This document shows, piece by piece, positions 20,079-21,452 of a DNA stretch of 21,452 bases. The translations under genes and the position numbers were made by a program. Under the pieces are notes generated by a model that was not told the DNA's origin, searched no databases, and was given only the letters and a program-made list of their open reading frames with translations. The DNA is taken from positions 1 to 21,452 of the IMG/VR virus record IMGVR_UViG_3300042371_000145, one strand, 5' to 3'. Numbering within the stretch: position 1 is the stretch's first letter; every line of letters begins with the position of its first letter. Source of the DNA: a virus.

Positions 20079-21380
20079 TTAGTAATTCACCGTTACGTTT
20101 CGTTGACCAGCAGCAGGACGAGTTGCCGCAGCAGGGGCTGGTGGCATCGGTGTTCCCGTTGGTGAAGTCTGCGCAACTGGTGCAACCTCGGTTGGCGTGT
20201 AAAAAATGTTGGCTGTGTTTAGTCCGTAGCCTGTGGCAATACGCTCAAGTCCAGAACGCACTGTTTTTTCACCTTCCAAAGCGCTGTTGTACAGACCCTT
20301 GGCTTGACCCTTGAAAGAGTTTCGCTGAGAAGCATTCAGACGTTCACCGCTAATCAACTTGTTGTAGATGTTCATGATGCGCTCTGGCACACCGGCTGCA
20401 TTCTGTGCAGTGGCAAACTCTCCCTCGCGAACTACAGAGCCTGGGTCAAGCATTTTCATGTAACCAAAAATTAGCGACAAATCACCGACTGCGGTGTCCT
20501 CAGACGCGAGCATTCGCCCATAGGCCGACTTGACTTCCTGATAAGGCTTGGTCTGGTTGTTGTACTCAGTACGGAACTTTGACTCAACATCCGGCCGCTT
20601 GTCAGCAGGGATAACGCCCATTGCCATCTGTTTTGCTTCTGCCTCGGCACGGGTTGCTTCTGCGCCAGATTTCTTTGCCGCAGCATCAGATGCACGGATT
20701 GCAGCTTTAGCTTGGTCAATCTGAGATTGAGTTAGGTCGATTTCTTTACCAAACTTTTCTGGGGCGTACTTAGCTTGCGCTTCTGCAACAATAGTTTTAG
20801 CGGTAAGTTCTCGCACTACAAGTGGTTGTTTTGTTTGCGCCCTTCGTTCTTCCTCTAACGCAATTGCGCTGGTAATTACCTTGTCGCCACCAGGAATTTG
20901 CGAGATAGTGAAGCCAAAGTAATCTTCCGCAGCCTTTGGATTTTCTTTAGCAACATCACGCCATGTTTCTAAAAACTTAGCACCAGCTTGATCACCAGCA
21001 TTGCGTTTTCCTTCAATCTGCTGGTCAAGCAAAGTAATGGCAATCTCTGGCTTTCCTGATTTGAATGCAGAAAACACTTCTCCAGATTGTCGCAATGCGG
21101 TTTGCTGACGTTCACCTGACAACATTCCGAAACTTTCGCGTACTGCTTTGGCCTGTGTTTCAGGCAACATCATGGAAAGATTTGCATAATCGGCAGCAGT
21201 GGCGCCTGGTTGCTGTAGCTTTTTAAAACCTTCTTGAATCAGCTTTTGCTGGGCCGCTTGCTGCTGCTGCTGCTGCTGTTTGAATTGCGCTTCTTGAATG
21301 CTTGCGCCAGTATTGAAGGCACTCAAAAATGCCTGCGTTGGATCAGCGATTTGAATACCGTAGTCAATAGGAGCAACCAT
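20079..21380 (-). CDS. Ejection (DNA transfer) protein, helical, Gln-rich N-terminus
   Basis: A 433-residue protein. Residues 1-60 include MVAPIDYGIQIADPTQAFLS and a run of Gln encoded by CAG/CTG triplets. The remainder is long amphipathic helix (e.g. KIDLTQSQIDQAKAAIRASD-like stretches around 215-250), and a Pro/Ala-rich tail ending RNVTVNY. Such helical proteins directly before a long ejection protein and tailspike are characteristic of P22-like injection modules (gp7, gp20, gp16). ATG shares a base with the upstream stop. One base separates its stop from the next gene. The function is inferred from position and helical composition. Confidence 0.75.
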   Translation of the reverse strand: MVAPIDYGIQIADPTQAFLSAFNTGASIQEAQFKQQQQQQQAAQQKLIQEGFKKLQQPGATAADYANLSMMLPETQAKAVRESFGMLSGERQQTALRQSGEVFSAFKSGKPEIAITLLDQQIEGKRNAGDQAGAKFLETWRDVAKENPKAAEDYFGFTISQIPGGDKVITSAIALEEERRAQTKQPLVVRELTAKTIVAEAQAKYAPEKFGKEIDLTQSQIDQAKAAIRASDAAAKKSGAEATRAEAEAKQMAMGVIPADKRPDVESKFRTEYNNQTKPYQEVKSAYGRMLASEDTAVGDLSLIFGYMKMLDPGSVVREGEFATAQNAAGVPERIMNIYNKLISGERLNASQRNSFKGQAKGLYNSALEGEKTVRSGLERIATGYGLNTANIFYTPTEVAPVAQTSPTGTPMPPAPAAATRPAAGQRNVTVNY

Positions 21381-21452
21381 TAAAACTTCCCTCCCAATCC
21401 CTGAAATATTCCAAGACCACCAGCAATAGCTCCAGGAATTGCGCCAAATGCG
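21380..21452 (-). CDS. C-terminus of an upstream ejection-type protein (partial)
   Basis: The frame at the right edge reads ...AFGAIPGAIAGGLGIFQGLG and ends GKF plus TAA, which overlaps the ATG of the next gene by one base. The Gly/Ala zipper-like C-terminus resembles small P22 gp7-like or gp14-like injection proteins. Only 23 residues are in the window. Confidence 0.6.
   Translation of the reverse strand, partial: AFGAIPGAIAGGLGIFQGLGGKF

Overview
The window looks like part of a tailed-phage (or prophage) genome of the P22-like podovirus type. The evidence is a P22-type portal with Sf6-like small and large terminase subunits, two long internal ejection-type proteins, a protein resembling the P22 tailspike head-binding domain, a beta-helix-like tailspike, and an ERF recombinase. 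Base composition is balanced, and many of the small accessory genes are of kinds I associate with phages of Betaproteobacteria (Burkholderiales). That host assignment is inference. No integrase, CI repressor, tRNA, CRISPR array or IS element is visible.

Layout. (1) 8228 down to 1, minus strand: a lone Cro-like regulator, a DUF1376-type replication protein carrying two tandem-repeat arrays that look like an origin, a small zinc-binding protein, RusA, NinB, an HNH/YbcO-like nuclease, small proteins, TerS, TerL, portal, a repeat-bearing structural protein and the start of another virion protein at the left edge. (2) 8229-8384: a divergent control region with a rightward sigma70-type promoter, operator-like inverted repeats and a possible leaderless start for the Cro-like gene. 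(3) 8385-12973, plus strand: an early operon of about sixteen small, mostly overlapping genes, holding an ERF annealing protein, a PD-(D/E)XK exonuclease, a putative compact SSB and many accessory ORFs. (4) 12950-21452, minus strand: read in the direction of transcription (right to left), ejection proteins, head-binding tail protein, fibre-like protein, tailspike, several small proteins, a tail-anchored coiled-coil protein, an M15 endolysin and a three-TM-type holin, ending tail to tail against the early operon.

Working together. The rightward operon would act early (exonuclease, annealing protein and SSB make a Red-like recombination set). The leftward block first provides replication and junction processing, then packaging and head genes. 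If the genome is circular or circularly permuted, the leftward transcript would continue off the left edge through coat genes and re-enter from the right through ejection, tail and lysis genes, so that almost the whole late programme is one direction and the early operon is the only opposing block.

Most notable signals: an 11-bp tandem array next to a 7-bp AT-rich array inside the replication gene, neither a multiple of three and laid out like the lambda origin; two TGCA-centred dyads 60 bp apart under a candidate promoter upstream of terS; the 79-residue SSB candidate; a pair of overlapping frames upstream of rusA; and genes missed by simple ORF length cut-offs (11273-11404, 12046-12141, 12815-12973).
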